Positions 24,867 through 33,516 of a stretch of DNA of 35,407 nucleotides are shown in pieces (position 1 is the first letter of the stretch; each line of letters begins with the position of its first letter). This stretch comes from JAVBQJ01 sp031549115 (GTDB lineage: Bacteria > Verrucomicrobiota > Lentisphaeria > Victivallales > Victivallaceae): assembly GCA_031549115.1 (NCBI GenBank), contig JAVBQJ010000159.1, positions 1 through 35,407 on the forward strand. Reading direction: 5' to 3'. The position numbers and the translations under genes are program-made. The notes beneath the pieces are model-generated. The model did no database searches, was not told the origin of the DNA, and saw only the letters and a program-made list of their open reading frames with translations.

Positions 24867-25874
24867 ATGACATCGCGGGAACTGGTCAGAGCGATTATCA
24901 ATGGTCAGAATGTACCACGCAGCGCCTTCTGGATGGGAAATCCGCACGACGATACCTGGCCGATCTACCGCCGTTACTTTCAGGTTGCCGACAATGAGGC
25001 GATCCGCAAATTGCTGGGCGACGATCTGATGTGGATGCCTGCGGATGGCGGTTACAAGGGCCCGGGAAACCGCGCCGCATTTCCCAATCCGCGCAAAGGG
25101 GAGGGGTTGTCCTGCGAAGGTGCTCTTTCGGATTGCGAAAGTGTCGCCGATGTCATGGCGTATCCCTGGCCCGGGATTCATGACTTTGATTTTAAAGAGA
25201 TTATGGGAATATTACGCGGCGCGGGAGACCGCTACCGGGCAAGCGGCATGTGGAGTTGCTTTTATCATATCGTCGGCGATATGTTCGGCATGGAGAATTA
25301 CTTCATCAAAATGTACACGAACCCGGACGTTGTTCATGCCGCGACCAAACGTGTCGTGGACTTTTTTCTGGCCGGAACGGAACAATTTTTCAAAGAAGCC
25401 GGCGCCGAAGTGGACGGTTTCTTTTTCGGCAACGATTTCGGTACCCAGCAGGACATCATGATCAGCCCGGAGTGTTTCGACGAGTTCGTATTTCCTTACT
25501 TTAAGGAGTTGACCGATCTGGGGCACGCCAACGGCAAGCAAGTTCTGCTTCACAGTTGCGGCGCCATTGCCAAGGTCATCCCGAGTTTGATTGCATTGGG
25601 GGTCGACGCGTTGCATCCGCTTCAGGCGTGCGCCCACAATATGAATGCCGAAAAGCTTATTGACTTCAAGGGAAAGGTCGCCTTTTTCGGCGGTATCGAC
25701 ACGCAGCATTTGCTGGTTCATGGCACACCGGACGACATCCGGGCCGATGTGCGCCGGGTGCGTTCGCTGCTGGGACCGGCATTGATCGTCAGCCCCAGCC
25801 ATGAAGCTCTCCTGCCCAATGTTCCGCCCGAAAACGTGATTGCAATGAGCGAAGAAGCGCATTTGCCCTATTGA
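24867..25874 (+). CDS. URO-D-like (uroporphyrinogen decarboxylase family) protein
   Basis: A 335-residue protein of the URO-D/MtaA fold: SFRELV-type N-terminus (SRELVRAIINGQ), FFFGNDFGTQQDIMISP in the barrel, KQVLLHSCGAI with the His-x-Cys pair used as zinc ligands in methylcobamide:thiol methyltransferases, then GGIDTQHLL and SPSHEALLPNVPPENVIAM. It lacks the arginine-rich N-terminal motif of true haem-pathway HemE, so haem synthesis is unlikely. Family members of this type are frequent in sugar loci of Lentisphaerota and Verrucomicrobiota with unknown substrate; a methyl- or carboxyl-group transfer role is inferred. GGGAGAAG lies upstream of the ATG. It is divergent from the AraC gene and convergent with the LacI gene. 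Confidence 0.85.
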   Translation: MTSRELVRAIINGQNVPRSAFWMGNPHDDTWPIYRRYFQVADNEAIRKLLGDDLMWMPADGGYKGPGNRAAFPNPRKGEGLSCEGALSDCESVADVMAYPWPGIHDFDFKEIMGILRGAGDRYRASGMWSCFYHIVGDMFGMENYFIKMYTNPDVVHAATKRVVDFFLAGTEQFFKEAGAEVDGFFFGNDFGTQQDIMISPECFDEFVFPYFKELTDLGHANGKQVLLHSCGAIAKVIPSLIALGVDALHPLQACAHNMNAEKLIDFKGKVAFFGGIDTQHLLVHGTPDDIRADVRRVRSLLGPALIVSPSHEALLPNVPPENVIAMSEEAHLPY

Positions 25875-25939
25875 GGCAATTTTAAAAAATTTTGATTCGG
25901 CGGGGGTGGAAAAAAAGCGCTCCGGCACAACACAGGCTT

Positions 25940-26956
25940 TCAACACGACTCCCGGACGACCAGATGCGTTCGGATGATTCGTTCGATCGGAGCCGGCCGG
26001 ATATCCGGATTGATCAGACGGCTCAACAACAGCTCCGCGGCCGCGCGCCCAAGTCCGGCGGCATCCTGGTGTACGCTGGTAATTGGTACGCGGGCAATTT
26101 CTGACTCGATGGAATTCGAAAAACCGCAGAGCGCCATTTCATGCGGGATCGCGATCCCGCGCGCCAACAATTCCAATTCCGCACCGACTGCCAACGGGTC
26201 GTTGAAACAGAATACAGCGTCCGGGCGTTTCGGCAGATCCAGCAGAAGCCGGATTCCATTGCGTCCGGAATCAATATCCGAACCGATGGATAAAAGCCAT
26301 TCGTCACGCGGAATGACTCCATGTTTTTTGAGTGCATCCGTGAAGCCCCTGCGACGTTCGGAAGCCACATACGATTCAAGACGCGGTCCCATGTAGGCGA
26401 TTTGCGTAAATCCTTTCCGTACAAAATGTTCGGCGAGCGCGTGTGCGCCGGCATAATCGTCAACCAGTACGGCGTCCGCGGAAAAGCCGGGGATTTTCCG
26501 GTCAAGAAAAACCAGCGGACATTTCTGTTTGCGAATCAATTCGGCAGCCCGAAGGCTTTCATTCATCAATACCGGAGCCCAGATAATTCCGTCCACTTGC
26601 CGTTCCAACAAAGCGGAAATTTCATGAAACTCTTTGATCGGATTATTGTAGGTGCAACAGAGCAGAATCCGGTAACCGTTTGCGGAAAGCGTAGCTTCGA
26701 TCACCTGCAAAATATCCGGAAAAATGGTGTTGGCGATATGCGGAATGACGATTCCCACCGTCTGGGAACTCTTCCCTTGCCCCAACTGATAAGCCGCGCG
26801 ATTGGGAATATATCCCATTTCTTCCGCCAGCTGCGCGATTCGCTTCTGCAATGCCGCTCCAACGCCGGGCTTGCCATGCAAAGCACGGGAGACTGTCATT
26901 AAGGACACTCCGGCCGAAGTCGCCACATCTTTAATTGTCGTTTTCTTTTCGACCAT
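25940..26956 (-). CDS. LacI-family transcription repressor
   Basis: A 338-residue complete LacI-type protein. The DNA-binding head TTIKDVATSAGVSLMTVSRAL (6-26) is followed by the hinge helix NRAAYQLGQGKS. The effector domain contains TVGIVIPHIANTIFPDIL, VDGIIWAPVL, FCFNDPLAVGAELELLARGI and the terminal PITSVHQDAAGLGRAAAELLL. It is divergent from the dehydrogenase/reductase/fucosidase operon. The shared 97-bp gap holds two CGTTAA-type sites, so it very probably represses that operon and itself. A natural inducer would be L-fucose or a derivative (inference from GH29). Confidence 0.95.
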   Translation of the reverse strand: MVEKKTTIKDVATSAGVSLMTVSRALHGKPGVGAALQKRIAQLAEEMGYIPNRAAYQLGQGKSSQTVGIVIPHIANTIFPDILQVIEATLSANGYRILLCCTYNNPIKEFHEISALLERQVDGIIWAPVLMNESLRAAELIRKQKCPLVFLDRKIPGFSADAVLVDDYAGAHALAEHFVRKGFTQIAYMGPRLESYVASERRRGFTDALKKHGVIPRDEWLLSIGSDIDSGRNGIRLLLDLPKRPDAVFCFNDPLAVGAELELLARGIAIPHEMALCGFSNSIESEIARVPITSVHQDAAGLGRAAAELLLSRLINPDIRPAPIERIIRTHLVVRESC

Positions 26957-26968
26957 ACGTTACTTTCA

Positions 26969-26983
26969 CGTTAAAGATAATCG
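26969..26983. promoter_or_regulatory. LacI-type operator candidate, repressor-proximal
   Basis: CGTTAAAGATAATCG resembles the better palindrome at 27026-27039 (shared CGTTAA and GATAA). It lies just upstream of the LacI start on the minus strand, suited to autoregulation or looping with the second site. Confidence 0.45.
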
Positions 26984-26988
26984 ACCTC

Positions 26989-27017
26989 TTGTTTTTTACG
27001 AGCTTATTGTGTATAAT
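26989..27017 (+). promoter_or_regulatory. Promoter of the dehydrogenase/reductase/fucosidase operon
   Basis: TTGTTT (26989-26994), 17-bp spacer, TATAAT (27012-27017). Transcription would start near 27024, directly at the operator at 27026-27039. Confidence 0.7.
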
Positions 27018-27025
27018 TACATCAA

Positions 27026-27039
27026 CGTTAACGATAACG
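27026..27039. promoter_or_regulatory. LacI-type operator, start-site proximal
   Basis: CGTTAACGATAACG is a near-perfect palindrome with one mismatched pair and a central CpG, the hallmark of LacI-family operators. It covers the expected transcription start of the rightward operon. Confidence 0.65.
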
Positions 27040-27081
27040 CATAAACAACCGAAATGCAAGTGAATAACGGAATAAAATTGC

Positions 27082-27098
27082 AAGGAGGCCGTATTGTG
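27082..27098 (+). promoter_or_regulatory. Ribosome-binding site fixing a GTG start
   Basis: AAGGAGG at 27082-27088 lies seven bases before GTG at 27096. The upstream in-frame ATG at 27054 has no such site, so the dehydrogenase is taken to start at GTG. Confidence 0.75.
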
Positions 27099-28160
27099 AG
27101 TATTCCAAAAACAATGACGGGGGCTGTTTTGCCCGGTAATTCCACTGTGGAATTGCGGGAATTTGAAGTCCCGATCCCCGGGCATGGCGAAGTTTTGATC
27201 CGAACCAAGGCTTCCACGATCTGCGGCAGCGATATTCGCTGTATCTACCGCGAACACACCGGCAGGGGACCGGAGGGATATCAGCCGGGCATGATCGCCG
27301 GACATGAACCCGCCGGGCAAATCGTAAGCGCCGGCCCCGGATGCCGGCGGTTCAAAGAAAATGACCGGGTTATTGTTTACCATATTTCCGGGTGCGGGGT
27401 TTGCAATGATTGCCGCCGGGGCTATATGATCAGCTGCTCCAACGACAAATACCGTCGCGCTTACGGCTGGCAGCGGCATGGCGGCATGGCGCCTTATATT
27501 CTCGCCGAAGAAAAAGATTTGGTGCTTCTGCCCGATACGCTTTCTTATGCGGACGGCGCACAGATCGCCTGCGGATTCGGCACGGTTTATGAAGCGATCG
27601 AAAAGGTCGGAGTCTGCGGCAATGACGCGGTACTGGTCGTTGGGCTCGGTCCCGTGGGGCTCGCCTGTCTTATGCTTTGCAAGGTGCTTGGCGCACAAAA
27701 GCTGATCGGCTGCGACATGGCTCGGGAACGCGTCCGGCTCGCCAAACAACTTGGATTGATCGATCATGCGGCCTCCTCCGTTGAGGAGGTAAAAGTTTTG
27801 ACTGGCGGTAATGGCGTTGAACGCGCGTTTGATTGTTCCGCCGCGGATCCGGGACGCCAGCTCGCAATTCGTGCCGCGCGCAAATGGGGAAAAATCGCTT
27901 TTGTCGGGGAAGGAGGAAGTTGCACTTTCAATCCGAGTCCCGATATCATTCATGATCAAAAATCCATCTACGGCAGTTGGGTGACATCCATTTGGCGGAT
28001 GGAAGAAGTAACCGAACGGATCGCCCGTTGGGGAATTCATCCGGCCGACTTGATCACACATCGTTTTCCGCTGGAAAAGGCAAACGAGGCATATGCGCTG
28101 ATGGCTTCCGGCCAATGCGGGAAGGTCGCAGTCTGTTTCGATGAGGAGTTGAATCGATGA
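27096..28160 (+). CDS. Zinc-dependent medium-chain alcohol/polyol dehydrogenase
   Basis: A 354-residue MDR-family dehydrogenase. Catalytic zinc ligands are Cys43 (STICGSD) and His70-Glu71 (AGHEP). The structural zinc ligands Cys100, Cys103, Cys106 and Cys114 show the classic spacing. A Rossmann nucleotide-binding motif VVGLGPVGLACL lies at about 180-191. The fold fits sorbitol- or threonine-dehydrogenase-like enzymes acting on sugars or polyols with NAD(P). The start is GTG, set by a strong ribosome site. As first gene of an operon with an aldo-keto reductase and an alpha-L-fucosidase, it may oxidise fucose or a product of it; the substrate is inferred. It overlaps the next gene by four bases (ATGA). 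Confidence 0.92.
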   Translation: MSIPKTMTGAVLPGNSTVELREFEVPIPGHGEVLIRTKASTICGSDIRCIYREHTGRGPEGYQPGMIAGHEPAGQIVSAGPGCRRFKENDRVIVYHISGCGVCNDCRRGYMISCSNDKYRRAYGWQRHGGMAPYILAEEKDLVLLPDTLSYADGAQIACGFGTVYEAIEKVGVCGNDAVLVVGLGPVGLACLMLCKVLGAQKLIGCDMARERVRLAKQLGLIDHAASSVEEVKVLTGGNGVERAFDCSAADPGRQLAIRAARKWGKIAFVGEGGSCTFNPSPDIIHDQKSIYGSWVTSIWRMEEVTERIARWGIHPADLITHRFPLEKANEAYALMASGQCGKVAVCFDEELNR

Positions 28161-29140
28161 ATATGCCCTGTTTCTCCATTTCCGCCACCGGCGTCCAAAT
28201 ACCGGCGATCGGATTCGGAACCTTCGGAAGCGACCATGTAGCTCCCGGCGAAATGGCCGAAGCGGTCAAACACGCTGTCCGTCTCGGCTGCCGCCACATT
28301 GACTGTGCCGCGGTCTATGGCAATGAAAAAGAAATCGGACAGACCCTGCAGGAACTCTTTGCCGAAGGCACAGTCTGCCGCAAAGACCTCTGGATCACAT
28401 CAAAAGTATGGAATACCCATCACGGCAAAGGCGACGTCCTGCTCTCCTGTGCGCAAAGTCTCAAGGATCTCCAACTCGATTATCTCGATCTGATGCTGAT
28501 CCATTGGCCTTTCCCGAATTCCCATCCGCCCGAATGCGCGGTGGAGAGCCGCAGCACCGGCGCCAAGCCCTATATCCATGAAGAATTCATGAAAACCTAT
28601 CGTCAACTTGAGCGGCTTGCCGATATGGGGCTGGCCCGTCATATCGGAATTTCGAATGTGACCGTTCGCAAGCTCAAACTGATTTTGCGCGATTGCCGGA
28701 TCAAGCCGCTGGTGAATGAAATGGAACTTCATCCGTATTTTCAACAGGAGGAGCTATATGAATTCGCCCGTGCGAACGGCATTCTCAATATCGGTTATTG
28801 TCCGCTTGGCTCCCCGAACCGTCCCGCCCGGGACAAGATGCCGGAAGATACAGCGGATATGGCAAACCCCGTCATACTGGAAATAGCCCGAAAACACAAC
28901 GTGCATCCGGCTGCAATCTGTCTGAAATGGGCGGTGGCGCGCGGGCACGCGGCTATCCCGATGTCAGTGAATCCTTCTCATATCGAATCAAATCTTTTGG
29001 CGGTTTGTTCCGATCCGTTGACAGCGGAGGAAATGGCTGAAATCGCCAAAATCGACAAAAACTGCCGCCTGGTCAAAGGACACGTTTTTCTTTGGGAAAG
29101 TGCGAAAGACTGGACCGAACTGTGGGATATGGAACAATGA
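28157..29140 (+). CDS. Aldo/keto reductase
   Basis: A 327-residue (beta/alpha)8 NADPH-dependent reductase with the complete catalytic tetrad: Asp49 and Tyr54 (HIDCAAVYGNE), Lys83 (ITSKVWN) and His116 (LIHWPF). The family signature LAVCSDPLTAEEMAEIAKID lies near the C-terminus, and the cofactor-binding IPMSVNPSHIESNL precedes it. It reduces aldehydes or sugar aldoses; the exact substrate is unknown. It is coupled by ATGA overlaps to both the dehydrogenase before it and the fucosidase after it, so the three proteins are made together. A dehydrogenase and a reductase side by side could convert a released sugar by an oxidation-reduction pair. Confidence 0.93.
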   Translation: MNMPCFSISATGVQIPAIGFGTFGSDHVAPGEMAEAVKHAVRLGCRHIDCAAVYGNEKEIGQTLQELFAEGTVCRKDLWITSKVWNTHHGKGDVLLSCAQSLKDLQLDYLDLMLIHWPFPNSHPPECAVESRSTGAKPYIHEEFMKTYRQLERLADMGLARHIGISNVTVRKLKLILRDCRIKPLVNEMELHPYFQQEELYEFARANGILNIGYCPLGSPNRPARDKMPEDTADMANPVILEIARKHNVHPAAICLKWAVARGHAAIPMSVNPSHIESNLLAVCSDPLTAEEMAEIAKIDKNCRLVKGHVFLWESAKDWTELWDMEQ

Positions 29141-30609
29141 AAACAAAAATTCTTGAAAACATCGCAACGGTGAATTCCCAAGGAACCTTCAAACCGGAAT
29201 TGCGTTCACTTGAACATTATACGTGTCCCGATTGGTACAGAGACGGCAAATTCGGCATTTTCATTCATTGGGGGGTCTACTCGGTTCCGGCGTTCGGGAA
29301 TGAATGGTATCCATACATGATGTACCGGCAAGGCAGCCGCGAATACGAACATCATTTGAAAACCTACGGACCACACAAAAAATTTGGTTATAAGGATTTC
29401 ATTCCGAGGTTCAAGGCGGAAAAATTCGATGCCGCCGACTGGGCGCAACTGTTCCGTGATGCCGGAGCCAAATTCGTCGTTCCGGTTGCGGAGCATCATG
29501 ATGGTTTCGCCATGTACAACAGTTCGCTGAATTCCTGGAACGCCGCAAAAATGGGGCCGAAACGCGACATTATCGCTGAAATCGCCGATGCCATTCGCGC
29601 GGCGGGAATGGTTTTCGGACTTTCCAGTCACCGCGCGGAGCACTATTGGTTCTTTGGCGGCGGCAGACAATTCGATTCCGACGTAAATGATCCGGCCAAT
29701 GTTGGGCTCTACGGAGTCGATGGTGTTCTTCCCGTACAAATAAATCCGGAACAGCATCTTTGCTACCATTTCAATCCGCCATCGGAAGCGGTTCAGCGCG
29801 ATTGGCTTGCCAATACCGTGGAGTTTGTCGATAAATATAAACCGCAACTTGTGTGGTTCGACTGGTGGATCAACAGCGTCGGCTACAGCAAAGTGCTGAA
29901 AGAATTTGCTGCGTATTACTATAACCGGGGAGCGGAATGGGGCAAGGGAGTTGCGCTTAACTATAAATATCAGGCTCTGACCCCGGAGTGTGCCGTTTTC
30001 GATATTGAACGAGGACAACTCGATGAGATCTATCCGTTGTTCTGGCAGAATGATACATCCGTCTCCAAAAACTCCTGGGGATATATCGAAGGGCATACGT
30101 ATAAGGAGTCGTCTTCGATCCTCGCCGACCTGATCGACGTCGTCAGTAAAAATGGCGCTCTGCTGTTGAATATCGGTCCCAGGCCGGATGGTACGATTCC
30201 GGAAGAGGAGCGGAAGATACTTCTTGAAATCGGTGACTGGCTCAAAGTGAACGGAGAGGCGATTTATGGGACACGTCCCTATCTCGTTTTCGGAGAAGGG
30301 CCCACGCGGATAACATCCGGAGCGTTTTCGGATACGAAACGTTCGGCATTTACCTCTGCCGACATCCGTTTTACCGAAAACAACGGCATCCTCTATGCAC
30401 TTCCTCTGGCACGTTCCGCCGATGGAATTGTAAAAATTTATTCCCTGGGAAGCGAAAAAAATTCCAGTCGCGGCCCGGTACGGCGGGTGGAACTGCTTGG
30501 ATACGGTCCGGTGCCGTTCCGTGAAGATGCCGAAGCATTAACTGTGGAATTGCCGCATACCGGTCAATTCTCCTCCGTGCCATACGCCCTGCGCATCAAA
30601 ATGAATTGA
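29137..30609 (+). CDS. GH29 alpha-L-fucosidase
   Basis: A 490-residue enzyme with strong GH29 features: WYRDGKFGIFIHWGVYSVPA near the N-terminus, FVVPVAEHHDGFAMYNS, and the catalytic nucleophile Asp242 in LVWFDWWI. KNGALLLNIGPRPDGTIPEEE is the family's late conserved stretch. A short C-terminal beta domain follows. There is no signal peptide, so it should hydrolyse fucosylated oligosaccharides in the cytoplasm. The frame is open to 29092, but the ATG at 29137 overlaps the reductase stop (ATGA) and gives normal family length. It is the last gene of the LacI-controlled operon. No clear terminator was seen in the following 300 bases. Confidence 0.95.
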   Translation: MKTKILENIATVNSQGTFKPELRSLEHYTCPDWYRDGKFGIFIHWGVYSVPAFGNEWYPYMMYRQGSREYEHHLKTYGPHKKFGYKDFIPRFKAEKFDAADWAQLFRDAGAKFVVPVAEHHDGFAMYNSSLNSWNAAKMGPKRDIIAEIADAIRAAGMVFGLSSHRAEHYWFFGGGRQFDSDVNDPANVGLYGVDGVLPVQINPEQHLCYHFNPPSEAVQRDWLANTVEFVDKYKPQLVWFDWWINSVGYSKVLKEFAAYYYNRGAEWGKGVALNYKYQALTPECAVFDIERGQLDEIYPLFWQNDTSVSKNSWGYIEGHTYKESSSILADLIDVVSKNGALLLNIGPRPDGTIPEEERKILLEIGDWLKVNGEAIYGTRPYLVFGEGPTRITSGAFSDTKRSAFTSADIRFTENNGILYALPLARSADGIVKIYSLGSEKNSSRGPVRRVELLGYGPVPFREDAEALTVELPHTGQFSSVPYALRIKMN

Positions 30610-30936
30610 GTGTATCGGAAACCGCCTGGAGCCGCGGCAGATTGTTTGTTTCGACTTCAAACTCAAACCAAACACGCTGCCGGGAATCTTCCGATTGTTT
30701 CGTGGTGCCGGAATCAAGATATCCGGTTTTCATAGGATTATTTTCGCTTGTGAGACGGGCAAATCTGTTTATTGCGAGTATAATATGCAATAACAACTGC
30801 GAATTTAAAATATCCGGCATATAGGGAAGGAAATACTCCGCGGCAAGCAATCATTTGCACGGTAATCAGTCGCCGCATCTATACCTTGGCAGCGAGCGAT
30901 TTTTTTCAACGGCGTGATCGACTGTTTGCTGCAAGA
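30610..30936. other. Gene-free stretch between convergent units
   Basis: A 327-bp gap between the fucosidase end and the end of the leftward GH20 gene. It holds an inverted repeat TTATTGC / GCAATAA (30769-30775 and 30787-30793) around a TATAAT at 30779, with no matching -35 box and no gene downstream on either strand. An 84-codon leftward frame across 30596-30850 has no ribosome site and no recognisable domain, and I do not call it. No convincing terminator was found. Confidence 0.5.
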
Positions 30937-32819
30937 TCATAGCATTTCCATTATTGGTTGATACGCTTTTATCGTGAAATCGACGCGGCAGTTTCCGAGC
31001 AGCGGTTGCGGTTCGAAGACGATCTCGAACACTTCCGAACGCGTCTGCGGCAGCTGGACAACGTGGCGGAAACGCGTCCTGTCGGTGAATTCCGGCAGGG
31101 TGGCGGCGGATACTTCGGCCAGATGCCGGTCGAATTCATAACAGTCGCAATTGGCGTCGAGCCAGCGCTCGGGCGAGAGCCGGTCACTACCGATATTGGT
31201 GCCGTAAACGACGGGGACGAGCGCTTCCGAACCGTTGCGGAAAACGATGCGGTAATGGCCGAGCAGAAATTCGCTTTCATGGTAATAGCAGCCGTCGTAG
31301 AAGTAACGGAACGGCCGGTGAAAATCGGTGGAGTGGAGGAGCTCCAAGCGCCGCTCTGGCGGGATGGCGGCCGTTTTCAGACGGTAAAGTTCCAGCAGGC
31401 ACCAGTCCCGGATGGCCGGGTAAGCATCCGAATCCAGCCGCTCGTTCCAGGAGAGAACGCTCGCGTACATGAGTTCGAAAAGGATGCCGTTGCGCTGCAG
31501 GGTGATCCGATCCGTGCCGCCCCAGTTCGATACGATCGTGCCGACGGCTTCGGGATGGCGCCTTTGCCAGTCGATGAAGGCCGGTCCGGAGAAATTACCG
31601 AAGGTCACCGTGAAGCCGCGCCGATGATATTCCTGCTCAAGGTCGCGTCCGATGCTCCAGTACCAGTGGAGGATTTCCATGGCCGGATCAACCAGGTCGA
31701 TGGCCGGGTAAATCGCCTCCTGGCATTCCGCCGGCGTGGCGCCGGGACGGAGCTGGTCCTTGCGCGAGCCGCCGATCGGCGTACCGTCTTTGAAGTAGGC
31801 GTTGAGCAGTTTTTCGCCCCAGATCATGGTTTTGATGCCGCGCTGCGCCAGGAAAGCGGCAGTGGCGTTGATGTCCTGCGCATACAACAACATCGCGGAT
31901 TTGCCGCGGCAGCGCGGACAGTGGCTCATGGTGTAGAACTCATCGTGCCCGATGTGGATTATTTCCGGGGCGAAGACCTCGATCACCTCCTCAAGTATGT
32001 CGCACACCAGAGCAAAGGTCGCCGGATTCGAGGGACAGCAGGTGTCCGGCCAGGGATCGCCGGCGCGCTCCGCCAGCTCCGGATGGCGGGTCAGCAGGTA
32101 ATCGCAATGGGATAACGTGGGTACTTCGGGGATCACCGTCATGCCCTGTCGGCGGCAGTGGCGATCAGTTCGCGCACCGTGTCCTGGGGCAGAAAGCCGC
32201 CGCCGCCGTTTTCCGAGTGGATGGAATTCTTTTCCCAGGCGAAACTGTGCTGGAGCTCCACCGTCTTGCCGGGGTATTCGTTCATGAAGCGGCAGTACTC
32301 GACCCAGCCGGCGTTGAGCTCCGGATGGCGGCGGTATTCCATGGCTCCGCCGATCTCCAGCATCACGGTGTTGTACTTGAGCAGCGCCGCGAAGTCGATC
32401 AGCTCTTTGAACTCGGCAATCTTGTCCCGGGCAGGCAAATAAAGCTTGACGCCGCGCCGCCGGTGGACGGGATAATCCACGGCGACGCCGGTCCGCAAAG
32501 TGTCACGATGCAACAAAGACAGGACGGTATGGAGGCCGTGACGCCGGCCGGCGGCGTCGCGGGAGAATACTTCCACCCCGTCGGAGCGAACCCGCAGGGC
32601 GTAAGCCTCCGGCACCTCCGGGCAGGCGAACCCGGCGGGAATGCCGGTGTGGCAGACGACCGCGCCGCAGCCGCCGCCCCGGTCCGGCAGTTTTCGGAAT
32701 GCTTCCGCCAGATGCGGGTCGACGCCCTCGAGCCGGGTATGACAAGACCAGGACACGGCCGCTCCATTGAGGGTGCTGCGTTGTATATTGAGCATGATCG
32801 AGGAACCCCCCCGGGTCAT
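30937..32819 (-). pseudogene. GH20 beta-N-acetylhexosaminidase, split by a frameshift
   Basis: Two leftward frames give one enzyme of about 627 residues. The first (32819-32139) has the GH20 N-terminal domain, with EAYALRVRSDGVEVFSRDAAG, and the barrel start DYPVHRRRGVKLYLPARDK. It ends ATAADRA-stop. The second (32142-30937) continues MTVIPEVPTLSHCDYLL and contains the catalytic Asp-Glu pair in IIHIGHDEFY. Inserting one G into the AGGGC run near 32146 restores ADRGMTVIPEVP, so one missing base explains the break. All catalytic parts are present, so a sequencing error is as likely as a true mutation. The start at 32819 overlaps the prepilin gene's stop (ATGA); 32795 is an alternative. No signal peptide is visible. 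Likely role: release of GlcNAc/GalNAc from glycans. Confidence 0.85.
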
Positions 32820-33466
32820 TCGCTCTTCTGCCAGCCTTGGGTGATGGCGAAGGTGTAATAGCTGTAGGCGGTGAAGTCGTACTGCTGAACCTTTTCGACG
32901 TGGTTGTCGGCGAAGAGCAGCGTGAAGCCCCCGTGCCGTGTTTTCTGCAGGCGGGCATCCTGCGAATAGTTGTCCTTGTCGGAGTCGACGTCCGGCTGAT
33001 CAAAGGCGGCGGGATCGGCTTCCTCGAGTAGGATGACCCGGCTGGCGCCGACCTTGGAGGAATCGAAAAGGTTCTGGTTCCATGATCCGAAGTTGCCGTT
33101 GAGGCGCATGAAGACCTCGTTGCAGTTCAACGCGAAGGAAAAATCGTAGTTGTCTCCGGGGCACTTGAAGATGCCTTTGGGCGCGCCGACGTTGTCGTGC
33201 AAGAGATTGGCCCAGCCGGGGGCGCCGTTGACGTCGCTCCCCTCCCAGGGGCAGATTTTGGCCGCGGATGGGTAAGTACCGTTGAAATCGTTGGCGTACA
33301 TGACGACGTGCAAGCCGAGCTGTTTGTTGTTGCTGACGCACTTGATGGCCTGTGCCGACGCCCGGGCTTTGGATAAGGCCGGAAGCAGCATGCTGGCTAA
33401 AATTGCAATAATGGCGATCACGATCAACAGTTCTATCAGTGTGAAAGTGGTTGTGCGTGTTTTCAT
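32816..33466 (-). CDS. Prepilin-type N-terminal domain protein
   Basis: A 216-residue protein with the prepilin N-terminus FTLIELLIVIAIIAILASML, then LPALSKARASAQAIKCVSNNKQLGLHVVMYAND. Near the C-terminus RHGGFTLLFADNHVEKV is a one-residue-shorter variant of the H-X9-DG motif (H-X8-DN). It is expected to be processed and displayed at the cell envelope. It lies 50 bp downstream of the broken hydrolase gene and overlaps the GH20 gene by four bases, so the three form a leftward operon. This again pairs a prepilin-like gene with glycan enzymes, as at 16194. Confidence 0.9.
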   Translation of the reverse strand: MKTRTTTFTLIELLIVIAIIAILASMLLPALSKARASAQAIKCVSNNKQLGLHVVMYANDFNGTYPSAAKICPWEGSDVNGAPGWANLLHDNVGAPKGIFKCPGDNYDFSFALNCNEVFMRLNGNFGSWNQNLFDSSKVGASRVILLEEADPAAFDQPDVDSDKDNYSQDARLQKTRHGGFTLLFADNHVEKVQQYDFTAYSYYTFAITQGWQKSE

Positions 33467-33516
33467 TTACCTATACTCCTTTTGGTTTTTTTGCTGCTAT
33501 TGACAATGACGTTTTT

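Noticed and set aside
30596..30850. 84-codon leftward frame in the convergent gap
   Set aside because: No ribosome site, no recognisable domain, and it overlaps the end of the fucosidase gene.
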